Part shown: positions 28,858-36,549 of the stretch, one piece after another
Position numbering within the stretch: position 1 is the stretch's first letter
Layout of the letters: each line of letters opens with the position of its first letter
Source: Saccharicrinis sp963667815
GTDB lineage: Bacteria > Bacteroidota > Bacteroidia > Bacteroidales > Marinilabiliaceae
DNA: 64,000 nt
Direction: 5' to 3' (one strand)
Assembly (NCBI GenBank): GCA_963667815.1
Contig: OY764021.1
Notes under the pieces: generated by a model
Databases searched by the model: none
What the model was told of the DNA's origin: nothing
The model's input: the letters and a program-made list of their open reading frames with translations, nothing else
Position numbers and translations under genes: made by a program

Positions 28858-30005
28858 TTTCTCAAAATCAGAGATACGGGTTGGAAGTCTCAGATGTAAT
28901 CGCATCCTGTTATAATGAGCTTTATACTCTCTACAATATATCCTATGAACAGGATAAGGTATTAGATGCACTATTACGTTGTAGAACCGCTCATGCAGGA
29001 GGGTATATACTAAAATGTAATCACTGTAATTATCAACAGCAATGCTATAACTCTTGCCGAAATCGACATTGCCCCAAATGCCAGTATTTAAAACAGCAAC
29101 AGTGGGTAGATCAGTTGCAGAGTCGACTGGTTCCGGGTCGATATTTTCATATCGTTTTCACCATTCCAGATACTTTGCATCCATTGTTTTATATCAATCA
29201 GAAGGAGTGTTATGATATACTTTTTCAATCAGCATCAGAAGCCTTACAAAATGCAGGAAGGAATCCTGATTTTTTAGGCGCAGATGTTGGCGCATTATGC
29301 ATATTGCATACCTGGGGCCAAGCATTAACTTACCATCCTCATATTCATATGTTAGTCCCCGCAGGAGGATTAAGTAGTGATGGAGCAGAATGGATTGCCT
29401 CCAGAAGAAAATTCTTTGTTCCCATAAAAGCACTATCCGCTATGTTCAGAGGAATTTTAATAAAGAAACTCAAAAGCTTATTGGATAATGAGGAGCTGAA
29501 TCTACCATCCAACTATGAAGGTTTTAAGATTATAAAAGAAAAGCTTTATGAAAAGAGTTGGAATGTATATAGCAAAAAAGCTTTTGGAGGAATCAATAGT
29601 GTATTAAAATATTTAGGAAGATACACACACCGTGTTGCAATATCAAACAACAGATTATTGACATTAAAGGATAAAACCGTAAGCTTTAATTATAAGGATT
29701 ATCGAAGTGGAACCCGAAAGGTTATGTTGTTAAGTACAGTAGAATTTGTACGACGTTTTATACAGCACGTGCTACCCAAAGGATTTTTTAAGATCAGATA
29801 TATTGGGATATTATCAATAGTACATATTCATGGAAAACGAGAACAGGTCATCTCATTAGTTGGAAAAGTGATGTATTTATCACGATTAGAAGGCTTGAGT
29901 ACCTATGAAATACTAAGAGAGATAACAGGTAAAGATCCATCAATATGTCCAATTTGTAAACAAGGTATTATGGTTCAAATAAAAAGAGTTAGTCAACTAG
30001 AATGA
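28854..30005 (+). CDS. IS91 family HUH transposase
   Basis: 383 residues. The N-terminal zinc finger (CNHCNYQQQCYNSCRNRHCPKCQ-like Cys pattern, about residues 54-76), the HUH motif HPHIHMLVP at about residue 161, and YLGRYTHRVAISNNR with the catalytic tyrosine at about 255 are all present. It would act by rolling-circle transposition from an oriIS downstream of the gene. The ATG at 28854 overlaps the recombinase stop (ATGA), so I reject an earlier in-frame start at 28695. Confidence 0.92.
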   Translation: MISQNQRYGLEVSDVIASCYNELYTLYNISYEQDKVLDALLRCRTAHAGGYILKCNHCNYQQQCYNSCRNRHCPKCQYLKQQQWVDQLQSRLVPGRYFHIVFTIPDTLHPLFYINQKECYDILFQSASEALQNAGRNPDFLGADVGALCILHTWGQALTYHPHIHMLVPAGGLSSDGAEWIASRRKFFVPIKALSAMFRGILIKKLKSLLDNEELNLPSNYEGFKIIKEKLYEKSWNVYSKKAFGGINSVLKYLGRYTHRVAISNNRLLTLKDKTVSFNYKDYRSGTRKVMLLSTVEFVRRFIQHVLPKGFFKIRYIGILSIVHIHGKREQVISLVGKVMYLSRLEGLSTYEILREITGKDPSICPICKQGIMVQIKRVSQLE

Positions 30006-30216
30006 CAGTATAGGTACAACGTTCTTTGCATTTTGAATTTACTTCAAATGCTTTTGATTAAAGGCATGATGGAAATGTTATGCTTTATCGATTAGTTAAA
30101 TTGATCATTTTTAATAGGTAGTAACATGAAAAACAAGGTAACCATAAAAAATCCACAAAAGAGTCTCCTGGTTACAGCTAGTTGCAGGAATGAATTACCC
30201 ATAGTTATAGCCGCCA

Positions 30217-30342
30217 TCGTTCAACTTTATTTTATCCTTAATAACAACTAAGCATATTCTATAATTTTTATTTTATAATTAACGCTTTGTTATTTTTATT
30301 ATCTTGCTCCTGGTAAGGATAAAATCCTTATTAGTTAGCCAC
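30217..30342 (+). repeat. attC-like palindromic recombination site 2
   Basis: Left core TCGTTCAAC (30217-30225) and right core GTTAGCCAC (30334-30342); 126 bp. The arms share ATTTTATCCTTA and its inverse TAAGGATAAAAT, 12 bp without mismatch. The inner TATAC box of the other sites is poorly conserved here. The left core matches the start of cassette 2; the right core opens cassette 3. Confidence 0.8.
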
Positions 30343-30356
30343 AATTACATGAAAAA

Positions 30357-31400
30357 ATGAGCGTAGAAATCACATTATATACAAAAAAAGCTACGAAGAC
30401 TGGATTAACCAGATTTTTGGATGAGAATGGATTCCAAAAAGTTGACCATGTAATTGAAGAAATGAATAATGATGATAATCTACACTTTATGTGGTTTGGA
30501 TTTGAGAATCATGAATCAATGGTTGGAGTCGAGGCAACGGTTATTAAAGTAGATGATAGTGATAAAAAAGAGCACAAATGCTCTGATTGGATTCTTCACA
30601 CCAGAACCCGAGCTGGTGGTAGTTACGAGGATAAGGAAAAACAAAATGAGATTATTAGAATAGCAAGAAAGCAATTTGGAGGTTCTTTTTATAATGATTG
30701 GTATGGAACTAATAGATATATCGACCTTGATGATTATGAAAAACTTCACCCACATGAAAAAGCAATTTTTAACATTAAGGAAAACGCATTTGAGAAGCTA
30801 TATCAAATAATTAATTGTTTAGACAGTTATAGTAACCCGATGAGTGAGCATTTACAAAACATTGGAGATGGAATGCTAGGGAAATTGTTAAAATCTAAAG
30901 ACCCAAGCATTACATTATATAATGGATTAATCCCGTTTTTAGTTTCGGTAATAGAATATTTTTTTGGAGAAACTTTTGTGAATTTTATAACTTATGATTC
31001 TTCAGCTAGAGAATTGATAGTCGATGAGAAAGTAAAAATAGGAGTTTCAGATGTTGTGAAGATTCAAAACAAGGAAACTTCACTTGAAAGAATTATTTCC
31101 GAGACATACAACTTTCAGAACCTTGATAGCATCAATAAGGCATTCAAGAAGTATTTGAAAATTGATGTTTATGCAGTTCTAAGCAAAAGAAAGAAAATTA
31201 ATGGGAGAATATTTAGAGTATTAACTAAAATGGAAGGACTAGTTAATTCAAGGCACAAGATTATTCATGACTTGGAATTTAATCTAGATTTGACAAAAGA
31301 GGACTATATTACCTATGTGAAAACGGTTGAAATGACTATCGAAATGATAATTGACGAAATAAAGAAAAAGAGAAATTTGAATATAGAAATGTATAAGTAA
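30357..31400 (+). CDS. Cassette 3: HEPN-type protein, putative RNase effector
   Basis: 347 residues. The N-terminal 130 residues are beta-rich and unrecognised (WFGFENHE, DWILHTRTRAGGS). The C-terminal third is helical with LVNSRHKIIHDLE near residue 297-309: R-x4-H, the HEPN ribonuclease motif as in RiboL-PSP/MAE_28990-like proteins. HEPN proteins are often toxins or anti-phage effectors, so a defence role is likely (inference). A three-codon frame ATGAAAAAATGA at 30349-30360 overlaps the start codon and might couple translation. It begins 15 bp after the core and its stop is 2 bp before the end core. Confidence 0.7.
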   Translation: MSVEITLYTKKATKTGLTRFLDENGFQKVDHVIEEMNNDDNLHFMWFGFENHESMVGVEATVIKVDDSDKKEHKCSDWILHTRTRAGGSYEDKEKQNEIIRIARKQFGGSFYNDWYGTNRYIDLDDYEKLHPHEKAIFNIKENAFEKLYQIINCLDSYSNPMSEHLQNIGDGMLGKLLKSKDPSITLYNGLIPFLVSVIEYFFGETFVNFITYDSSARELIVDEKVKIGVSDVVKIQNKETSLERIISETYNFQNLDSINKAFKKYLKIDVYAVLSKRKKINGRIFRVLTKMEGLVNSRHKIIHDLEFNLDLTKEDYITYVKTVEMTIEMIIDEIKKKRNLNIEMYK

Positions 31401-31402
31401 AA

Positions 31403-31537
31403 GTGGCTAACAATGTGTATAATTCATAAGGGTTTAAGAGGTTTTCGAGCGGTATCACCCGCATCAATTTTGGGTGGTAATTTGATAGGTTTGAAGCCTG
31501 AAATCCCTTACGAAATCATACACTAAACGTTGTGCCG
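31403..31537 (+). repeat. attC-like palindromic recombination site 3
   Basis: Left core GTGGCTAAC (31403-31411) and right core GTTGTGCCG (31529-31537); 135 bp. Left arm GTGTATAATTCATAAGGG pairs with the right arm around 31505-31524 with one extra unpaired T on the right side and two A/G differences that become G-T pairs in a folded bottom strand. Confidence 0.88.
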
Positions 31538-31561
31538 CATGCAAGGAATCACCCTGCTAAA

Positions 31562-32077
31562 ATGAAACAATTAGAATTAAACATAGAAAAGATTGCCATA
31601 ATTGGAGAGCAAAAAGAGGAAGAAAACTATGATTTTAGAGCTTTTCTAAAAGGGTTGGATTTTGAGCACGTTGATAAGATTGTTCATCGGATTGATAAAG
31701 ATGTTCGGACTCAGATTGATTGCAAAAAATGCGGGAATTGTTGCAAGACATTAAGACCATGTGTGACTGATTCCGAAATTGAAACGCTATCACAAATTGA
31801 TAATCTAACACAACACGAATTTCAAAGTAGATTTGTTGAAATTGATGATTTTGAGGGAATTAAGTATTTGAAAGATACACCTTGCAAGTATCTTGTAGAT
31901 AAATCCTGTTCAATTTATACAAATAGACCTGAGGATTGCAAATCATACCCTCATACTCAGAAAGATGAATTTATAACACGCACACTTGGTATGATTGAGA
32001 ATTTTGGAATTTGCCCGATTGTTTTCAATCTTTTTGAGCAATTAAAACAAGACTTAGATTTTAAGAATTACCGTTAA
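31562..32077 (+). CDS. Cassette 4a: YkgJ family cysteine-cluster protein
   Basis: 171 residues from the ATG at 31562. A GTG at 31532, inside the cassette core, would add ten residues (PHARNHPAK...). CKKCGNCCKTLRPC at about 57-70 and the later C-x7-C-x9-C series (TPCKYLVDKSCSIYTNRPEDCKSYPH) are the eight-Cys pattern of the YkgJ/UPF0153 family, thought to bind a metal or Fe-S cluster. Function in this setting is unknown; some family members act in protein modification or metal handling. Confidence 0.82.
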   Translation: MKQLELNIEKIAIIGEQKEEENYDFRAFLKGLDFEHVDKIVHRIDKDVRTQIDCKKCGNCCKTLRPCVTDSEIETLSQIDNLTQHEFQSRFVEIDDFEGIKYLKDTPCKYLVDKSCSIYTNRPEDCKSYPHTQKDEFITRTLGMIENFGICPIVFNLFEQLKQDLDFKNYR

Positions 32078-32113
32078 AATATCAAAAGAGAACATTTCAC
32101 CTGATTACTAAAA

Positions 32114-32338
32114 ATGATTAAAAAAATAAATATGAGAGATAAAAAAAAGATATGGATAATATTAGTTCTGATAGTTCTAATAATAATTGCATTTGTACTT
32201 AAATACAAGTTGCAAAATGGTGATTTTATGGATTTTATTTTAGGAATATTGACAGGTTTGATTATAGGTAATTTATCTACATTGTTTAGAAAAAAAAATG
32301 AGTTTATGCATAAAGCACGACGGCACAACAATGTATAA
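32114..32338 (+). CDS. Cassette 4b: small membrane protein
   Basis: 74 residues. Two hydrophobic segments: IWIILVLIVLIIIAFVL (about 14-30) and FMDFILGILTGLIIGNLSTLF (about 38-58), the second with GxxxGxxxG-like small residues. The last codons (ARRHNNV) and the stop at 32336-32338 are read through the left core of the next attC-like site, so the C terminus is encoded by the recombination site. It is the second gene of cassette 4, 36 bp after the YkgJ-type gene. Unknown function. Confidence 0.55.
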   Translation: MIKKINMRDKKKIWIILVLIVLIIIAFVLKYKLQNGDFMDFILGILTGLIIGNLSTLFRKKNEFMHKARRHNNV

Positions 32339-32454
32339 AAATAATAGCCGAGATGGTAGTAAATTCAAGGGGTGTAGCTCGCTTCAACTTTCTTGTAACT
32401 TGTTAGGAAAGTGCCACGCCAACGGCTACTATTCTTATACTAACCGTTATGCCC
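32321..32454 (+). repeat. attC-like palindromic recombination site 4
   Basis: Left core CGGCACAAC (32321-32329) and right core GTTATGCCC (32446-32454); 134 bp. TATAAAAATAATAGCCG at 32334-32350 pairs with 32423-32439 at 15 of 17 positions, the two exceptions being at the same places as in site 1. The left core matches the start of cassette 4 (31529); the right core contains the start codon of cassette 5. Confidence 0.9.
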
Positions 32455-33975
32455 AACTATAAGAGACCGACAACAATTGAAGATATGGACAAATTTATAG
32501 ACGATAAAACACGAGTAATAATAGTTGCAATTGAAAATTATCGTTATGATAAGATTTCAAGAGTAAGGCATGCATTAAATGATGCTGAGGCTTTTAAGGA
32601 ATTAGTAATAAATGATTTTAATGTTAAACCAGAAAATGTAAAAACATTTTTTGATAAATATGCAACAAAAACAGCGCTTGAAGATGAATTGATTTATGAG
32701 ATTCGAAATCTTAAATCGGACGATAGGTTTATCTTTTATTATGCAGGGCATGGTTTTTATGGAGACGGAACTAATAAACTTACTGCATGGGATACCAGTG
32801 ATACAAATTTCTCCGAAACAACTCTTACATTAAGGGATATTTTAATAAATCCACTTAAAGAATCTGATTGTAATAAAAGCCTTATTTTCTTGGATACTTG
32901 CTCCAAATATTTGAGTGAAGAGATAGTTAGTAGGGATGCTATTTCAAATATTGATGAGAAAGAATTAGCATACTTGATTAGTCAGTCTGAATATTGCGCT
33001 ACATACATTTCTTGTTCACCTGGTGAGAAATCGTATTCTGATGAGAATTTGCAACATGGAATTTGGACTTATCATTTACTTGAAGCTCTTAGAGGAAATG
33101 AGAAAGAACTTTTAAAGGAAGATAAATATATTACTGACACATCTCTACGCGACTATTTAAGAAGGAGCGTTCCTAGTTTTATTTCGGAAAATACAGATAT
33201 TAAAGATTCACAAACTCCATATGCAAAAGTTGATACTGCAAATTCATTTATAATACATGAAATACACCCTCCAGAAAATGAAGAAGAAACAGAAACTGAT
33301 TTTCCTTCATTAGAAATTTCAAGTGGAAGAGTGCGTTTGCTTAATAGGAATGCTGTGAGTGTTAAGGAAGCTTCAGGTTATAAATCAAGTCATTGGCCAC
33401 CTGATAAGGTTAGTGCATCTGGGGAACAATTCATCAGAAATGCATTTGAAGAAGATACAAGTGATGAGATTCAAACAGTTTATCAGAATACCAAAGAAAT
33501 TCTTGGATTAAGACGAAAAGCTATTAAAAAAGAAATTGATATTGAAGGAGGAGTAATTGAAAATGACATTTTTAATTATGAACTTACGGTTTCACAAAAC
33601 AATGAATATCCTGCCTATGCACAGTTTGAAAGGGAATTGACTATAAATGATTTAAGTCAAGTGTCGCCTGAGTTTGATGATGTTTTTGAAATCAAACTCA
33701 AAAGCTTAATGGTAGATTGCAATGTTTCAGAAGATGATTATGAAGATATAGTTGAGCAATTTGAAAATTTGGCAGATTCGGAAAATGGGAAAGTTATAGA
33801 TGACGATAGAAATTTGACGATTAAGTATACCTCTGTTGATGGTATGGTTTTATTTCTGAATTTTAATGAAAAGAAAATTTACATTACTACTAAGAGAAAT
33901 TATAGAATACATGACTTTATTGAGAGGACGGAGTTATTAATTAATTCAATATCTAAAAATGAATTCTCGTTTTGA
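32449..33975 (+). CDS. Cassette 5: caspase-like cysteine protease (peptidase C14)
   Basis: 508 residues. A caspase/metacaspase fold covers about 15-265: RVIIVAIENY strand, His101 in FYYAGHGFYG, Cys151 in IFLDTCSKY, followed by SCSPGEKSYSDENLQHGIWTYHLLEAL as in peptidase C14. The second half (about 270-508) has no recognised domain and contains acidic stretches. Bacterial caspase-like proteins can act as suicide effectors in anti-phage defence (established for some families); that role here is inferred. The ATG at 32449 lies in the cassette core; an alternative start is the ATG at 32485. Confidence 0.85.
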   Translation: MPNYKRPTTIEDMDKFIDDKTRVIIVAIENYRYDKISRVRHALNDAEAFKELVINDFNVKPENVKTFFDKYATKTALEDELIYEIRNLKSDDRFIFYYAGHGFYGDGTNKLTAWDTSDTNFSETTLTLRDILINPLKESDCNKSLIFLDTCSKYLSEEIVSRDAISNIDEKELAYLISQSEYCATYISCSPGEKSYSDENLQHGIWTYHLLEALRGNEKELLKEDKYITDTSLRDYLRRSVPSFISENTDIKDSQTPYAKVDTANSFIIHEIHPPENEEETETDFPSLEISSGRVRLLNRNAVSVKEASGYKSSHWPPDKVSASGEQFIRNAFEEDTSDEIQTVYQNTKEILGLRRKAIKKEIDIEGGVIENDIFNYELTVSQNNEYPAYAQFERELTINDLSQVSPEFDDVFEIKLKSLMVDCNVSEDDYEDIVEQFENLADSENGKVIDDDRNLTIKYTSVDGMVLFLNFNEKKIYITTKRNYRIHDFIERTELLINSISKNEFSF

Positions 33976-34431
33976 TGACAATAAATAGCAGGGCATAACA
34001 ATGTATATACAGTATTGTGAGAATGAAAATAAATAATTTGCAATAAGCTAAATATCAGTATTATATAGGGCTATTTTAGCAAGGTTTAAAAATTGCCTAT
34101 CATACAAACTACTATACTTTTTAATGCAAAATAAGGGAGCAAAAAGAAATTAATTTTTTTTGATTTTTTTTCAAACAAGCCGTTTTTGCATTTCATTTTT
34201 ATTTCAATTGTATTCAATCCGGTTTTTTCTGCTAATAAATTAGTTTTGCAGCCAATGAAAATTATTTACCACAAAATTTTTGCTTATGGTTAAACTCATT
34301 GGTACAACGAAGAACGGCAGAAATAACCTTATTCAAAAAATAAGACTTATAATATGATGAAATGATACAACTTTCGATTGAGCTTGAGAATAATCATAAG
34401 CCATTAATTTTTAAAAATTTAAAAGAAGCTT
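33976..34431. other. End of the cassette array and probable junction with a second mobile element
   Basis: Holds the left core GGGCATAAC (33991-33999) followed by AATGTATATACAG, exactly like the left arms upstream, but no matching right arm or GTT core was found before 34430. A separate TTGC..GCTAAA/TTTAGCAA stem lies at about 34039-34081, and the sequence then becomes T-rich. A 35-codon frame from the ATG at 34362 overlaps the next gene and is doubtful. Confidence 0.6.
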
Positions 34432-35415
34432 ATGATGATAGAACAGAAAATTGTTGCGGAAAACTTTGAGAAAGATTGCCTTGCTGTATTTGAGAATTTA
34501 CTGCAAGGCTACAGGAAGGCGAAAGAATCGACAGTTTGGGAATCAAAGATGGATAACCTTGTAGAGAAATTAACACATTTACCTACAGCTCCATTCCCTA
34601 CTGAGTTAATGAAGCTCTTTGATTATGATTTTCTCGTACAATCGGAAGATATAAATAGTATAATTGAAAAAGCCCTTATCGTCAGGGAACGGATGGAGCA
34701 TACCAAAAGGTATGTCACCATCAAAGAACGATACTTCTCATTATTATTCCTACCTCCAAATACTCACCTCAAAAGACTTGAAGTGTATAATAACGAAGGA
34801 GAACTTTGTTATTTACAGGTCGGTAAAATCCAAATAAAGCCAAAAACATTACTTCAATGGCTTATACCCGGCAAAAGTCATGTCAAATTTCAAGATGTAA
34901 TAAATTTCAGACAAAAGACCTTTCATAAAAAGGCATTAGAGATTTATTACTACTCACCTCTCGTTGACCTTTCGTCAACAAATCCCCAGGACTATTATAA
35001 TTTTTTCTGTGACTATTTTGGGAAACTTCAGTTTCTCAAGTATTTCAATTCCAATGGAAATGTTGAAGCGTTTCCAACCCTCCAACAAATCAAGCCAAGA
35101 ACGCACGATGCAATCTTAAAACTTTCTAGTGCCCAGCAGGTGCTTTGGGCTTATTTTCTTTTTCGGCTTTTGGGCTTAAAACACCGGGTAGATGTCGGAA
35201 ACTCAACACTTGCCCGATTTTTATGTGTGGTAAACGGTATTGATTTGGATTCTTACAAAAATTCATATTTCTATCGGCTTATGGATAAAGCTCCATATAT
35301 AAAAAATGATAAGAATCTTTTGGTTGACCTTGAAGTTATCAAGTTGCATTTTCAGGAACGTAATTTACCAACAGGTGACATCGAAAAAGTAATCATTGAA
35401 ATTGTAACCCGATAA
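34432..35415 (+). CDS. Conserved-looking protein of unknown function, first gene of the second element
   Basis: 327 residues, no signal or membrane segment. The middle has aromatic-rich strands (ALEIYYYSPLVDL) and the C terminus is helical (SSAQQVLWAYFLFRLLGLKHRVDVGNSTLARFL-like). Such proteins are found near the excisionase-like genes of Bacteroidota mobile elements (recollection). No catalytic motif seen; not recognised as a Rep or relaxase. The next gene follows after a 230-bp gap with a GTCGGA TAG TCCGAC palindrome. Confidence 0.6.
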   Translation: MMIEQKIVAENFEKDCLAVFENLLQGYRKAKESTVWESKMDNLVEKLTHLPTAPFPTELMKLFDYDFLVQSEDINSIIEKALIVRERMEHTKRYVTIKERYFSLLFLPPNTHLKRLEVYNNEGELCYLQVGKIQIKPKTLLQWLIPGKSHVKFQDVINFRQKTFHKKALEIYYYSPLVDLSSTNPQDYYNFFCDYFGKLQFLKYFNSNGNVEAFPTLQQIKPRTHDAILKLSSAQQVLWAYFLFRLLGLKHRVDVGNSTLARFLCVVNGIDLDSYKNSYFYRLMDKAPYIKNDKNLLVDLEVIKLHFQERNLPTGDIEKVIIEIVTR

Positions 35416-35565
35416 TTTGCAAAAATACCGATTACTATTTATTGCTTTTTATTGACATTTCAGTTAAAAAAGTATCCGACAAAATCAGCAAAATGTATCC
35501 AACAAGGTTAAATAAGACCCTTGTAAGGTTTTGAATATGTGATGTATGGAAATTATTTGAAAAAT

Positions 35566-35580
35566 GTCGGATAGTCCGAC
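35566..35580. promoter_or_regulatory. Palindrome upstream of the HTH gene
   Basis: GTCGGA TAG TCCGAC, a perfect 6-bp dyad, plus two nearby TATCC-AAC direct repeats (about 35474-35505). It lies about 67 bp before the HTH gene start and is a plausible operator. Nothing else is seen in the gap 35416-35647. Confidence 0.45.
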
Positions 35581-35647
35581 GTTGGAAATTGCTATGCACC
35601 TATCCTATACTTGCTATCGAAAATTTTAATAAAAAAATAGCAAGAAA

Positions 35648-35962
35648 ATGGATGAGCAAATAGAAGAGCAAATCGACTTTAAAGCTGAAACTTTAAAGAA
35701 TCTTGAACAGCTAAATAAAAAGGTTTCAGAGCTAATAAAAGTACAGCATAAAGCCGGAACAGGCTTTGACTATGTTAATGCTGCTGAACTAGCCCTATTA
35801 TTGGGCGAAAGTGTTAAAACCATTTATGGCAGGGTGTATAATAAACAGATTCCCTTTTATAAACCGGGTGGTAAGATATTACTGTTCAAGCTGGATGAAG
35901 TAATGGATTGGATTAAAGCTGGCCGTCATTCTTCCTTGGAGGAAATAAAGAGCAATGTGTAA
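35648..35962 (+). CDS. Helix-turn-helix (excisionase/MerR-like) protein
   Basis: 104 residues: a short coiled N terminus (ETLKNLEQLNKKVSELIK) and a winged HTH of the excisionase/helix_turn_helix_17 type (VNAAELALLLGESVKTIYGRVYNKQIPFYKPGGKILLFKLDEV). It probably binds element DNA to regulate transcription or excision. No recombinase for this element is visible in the window; it may lie to the right. Confidence 0.8.
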   Translation: MDEQIEEQIDFKAETLKNLEQLNKKVSELIKVQHKAGTGFDYVNAAELALLLGESVKTIYGRVYNKQIPFYKPGGKILLFKLDEVMDWIKAGRHSSLEEIKSNV

Positions 35963-35997
35963 TTGGTTATATGTAGTTCTAATAATCTATAACTCCA

Positions 35998-36144
35998 ATG
36001 AAGGAAAGGAAGGAAAGAAAGGCTCAAGGTAAAAAACAGGAAATCAGGTTCTCGTTCTTTAAGCTTTTGTTGAAGAAAAAATCACACACTCAAGTTCTGC
36101 CGGAGAGCCAGTTATGTAATCATTTGAACATAGTAAAGAAGTAG
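35998..36144 (+). CDS. Small basic protein, 48 residues
   Basis: ATG at 35998, stop at 36142-36144, 3 bp before the next start. Very Lys/Arg-rich N terminus (KERKERKAQGKK) then FSFFKLLLKKK. Tight spacing with the following gene suggests it is translated, but composition could also arise by chance. Not recognised. Confidence 0.4.
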   Translation: MKERKERKAQGKKQEIRFSFFKLLLKKKSHTQVLPESQLCNHLNIVKK

Positions 36145-36147
36145 AGA

Positions 36148-36483
36148 ATGCCAACTATTTATATATGCGGTAGTGATATACCCGAAAATAGCTCCAAAGA
36201 TTTGGTTGATACCGATAAAATAAAAGCCAAGTTAAAGTCATTGAAATGTGCAGTTGTAAACCCAATTGAAATGCCCTTTGCAAAAATGAGTTGGACTGAC
36301 AAGCTTGATAACCGTGTTCAGCTTCTAAAGAAAAGCCAAGCGGTTTATGTTCTGCCCAATTGGAAAGAGAGCATCATGTCACGCATAGAGCTGACCGTTG
36401 CAATGGACTTAAAGTTGGAAACCATTTTTCACCCGATGAGCCATAAAGAGATAAAGCAAATAATAACCGCCCTTGGCAATTAG
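36148..36483 (+). CDS. DUF4406 domain protein (nucleoside deoxyribosyltransferase-like fold)
   Basis: 111 residues. IYICGSDIPENSS at the start, ...CAVVNPIEMPFAKMSWTD, and QAVYVLPNWKESIMSRIELTVAMDLKLETIF are the three motifs of DUF4406, a Rossmann-like fold related to nucleoside 2-deoxyribosyltransferases and common in phages and prophages. Possibly acts on nucleotides during element replication. It supports a virus- or plasmid-like character for this region. Confidence 0.8.
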   Translation: MPTIYICGSDIPENSSKDLVDTDKIKAKLKSLKCAVVNPIEMPFAKMSWTDKLDNRVQLLKKSQAVYVLPNWKESIMSRIELTVAMDLKLETIFHPMSHKEIKQIITALGN

Positions 36484-36549
36484 CACGGTTCCGGCAGGGT
36501 TGTTCAAGGGTAGCCCTGCCATTATTTAAGTATCAAATTTAGAACGATT

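Larger units (their letters stand above)
27939..30225 (+). mobile_element. Cassette 2: IS91-like element with tyrosine recombinase
   Basis: Bounded by GTTGAACGA (27939-27947) and TCGTTCAAC (30217-30225), the same matched-end rule as the other cassettes. It carries a tyrosine recombinase and an overlapping HUH transposase. A subgroup of IS91-family elements is known to carry such a recombinase upstream of the transposase. Near the left end is an AGCTCC TTTC GGAGCT hairpin (27949-27964), and near the right end GGTAACC/GGTTAC can pair (about 30139-30176); these could be terIS and oriIS. GTTC, the IS91 target tetranucleotide, is at 30219-30222. Either the IS is the cassette, or it inserted within one. 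Confidence 0.75.

Noticed and set aside
27767..32454. Palindromic sites read simply as transcription terminators or REP elements
   Set aside because: Ordinary terminators would not show 9-bp ends matched per cassette across 0.8-2.3 kb.
34362..34469. 35-codon frame before the first gene of the second element
   Set aside because: Overlaps the next gene start and shows no supporting feature.
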